64,000 nt of DNA, taken from Druceiella hillmani (taxonomy: Eukaryota; Arthropoda; Insecta; Lepidoptera; Hepialidae). This document shows positions 63,926-64,000 of this stretch, in pieces. Position 1 is the stretch's first letter. Each line of letters opens with the position of its first letter. The translations under genes and the position numbers were made by a program. The DNA is taken from assembly GCA_039881145.1 (NCBI GenBank), contig JAYKKI010000023.1:7453001-7517000 (forward strand), in the 5' to 3' direction. The notes beneath the pieces were generated by a model. It saw nothing but the letters and a program-made list of their open reading frames with translations, was not told the DNA's origin and did no database searches.

Positions 63926-64000
63926 GTGTAACTACGTGATGTAGTATTGTTTCTAATTCCTTCAAGTTCTTAACCACGACCTAGGTTTCGTTATATTACA

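Overview
ORGANISM. The window looks like an AT-rich, gene-poor stretch of a large arthropod genome, most likely an insect. The evidence is the mix of eukaryotic mobile elements: an R1-clade non-LTR retrotransposon, a Ty1/copia element, piggyBac, a mariner-superfamily element of the DUF4817 type, a Harbinger scrap and a RAG1/Transib-like transposase. It also holds dispersed repeats with the insect-style tail '...ttcatc...gacagacag...aaattataagggtttcg' and many (AT)n microsatellites. I see no intact host protein-coding gene, no rRNA and no convincing tRNA. Nearly all protein signal is decayed transposon. The species cannot be named from this. LAYOUT. 1-301 is a repeat ending in an (AT)n tract, with a relative at 13.9-14.1 kb. 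425-890 is a piggyBac relic (+). 1271-3855 is a copia relic (-) with a probable 3' LTR. 4-20 kb is mostly unrecognised AT-rich DNA holding a possible two-exon micro-gene (5550 and 8701), an unknown open frame (6404-6670, -), a Harbinger scrap (7605), a tandem duplication (11.7-12.4 kb), repeat A copy 1 (16.7-18.4 kb) and a common insect repeat (18.96-19.14 kb). 20.09-21.25 kb is a RAG1/Transib-like transposase relic (+). 21.1-25.8 kb is one arm of a large direct duplication. It includes the 3' part of an R1-like LINE that runs on the minus strand to about 27.9 kb. 30-40 kb carries repeat A copies 2 and 3. 40.4-43.1 kb is repeat B copy 1, with a 107-bp triplicate and a ~75-bp minisatellite. 44.0-44.8 kb is the mariner-type relic. 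45.4-48.7 kb holds repeat A copies 4 and 5, facing each other. 50.8-53.0 kb is repeat B copy 2. 54.7-56.5 kb holds three copies of repeat C. 58.96-63.93 kb is the second arm of the large duplication: transposase C-terminus, about 3 kb of shared flank, and the LINE 3' end. HOW THE PARTS RELATE. The genes do not form a pathway. The structure comes from transposition and local duplication. Repeats A, B and C occur in several diverged copies within 40 kb. The 21-26 kb and 59-64 kb arms share the same order of parts about 38 kb apart, which suggests segmental duplication or one composite element containing both a cut-and-paste transposase and a LINE. The most rewarding items are the RAG1/Transib-like relic, the paired arms with a conserved 40-bp-stem hairpin, and repeats A and B, which keep short stretches of open reading frame across diverged copies. 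All homology calls are by eye from remembered family motifs; no search or alignment was run.
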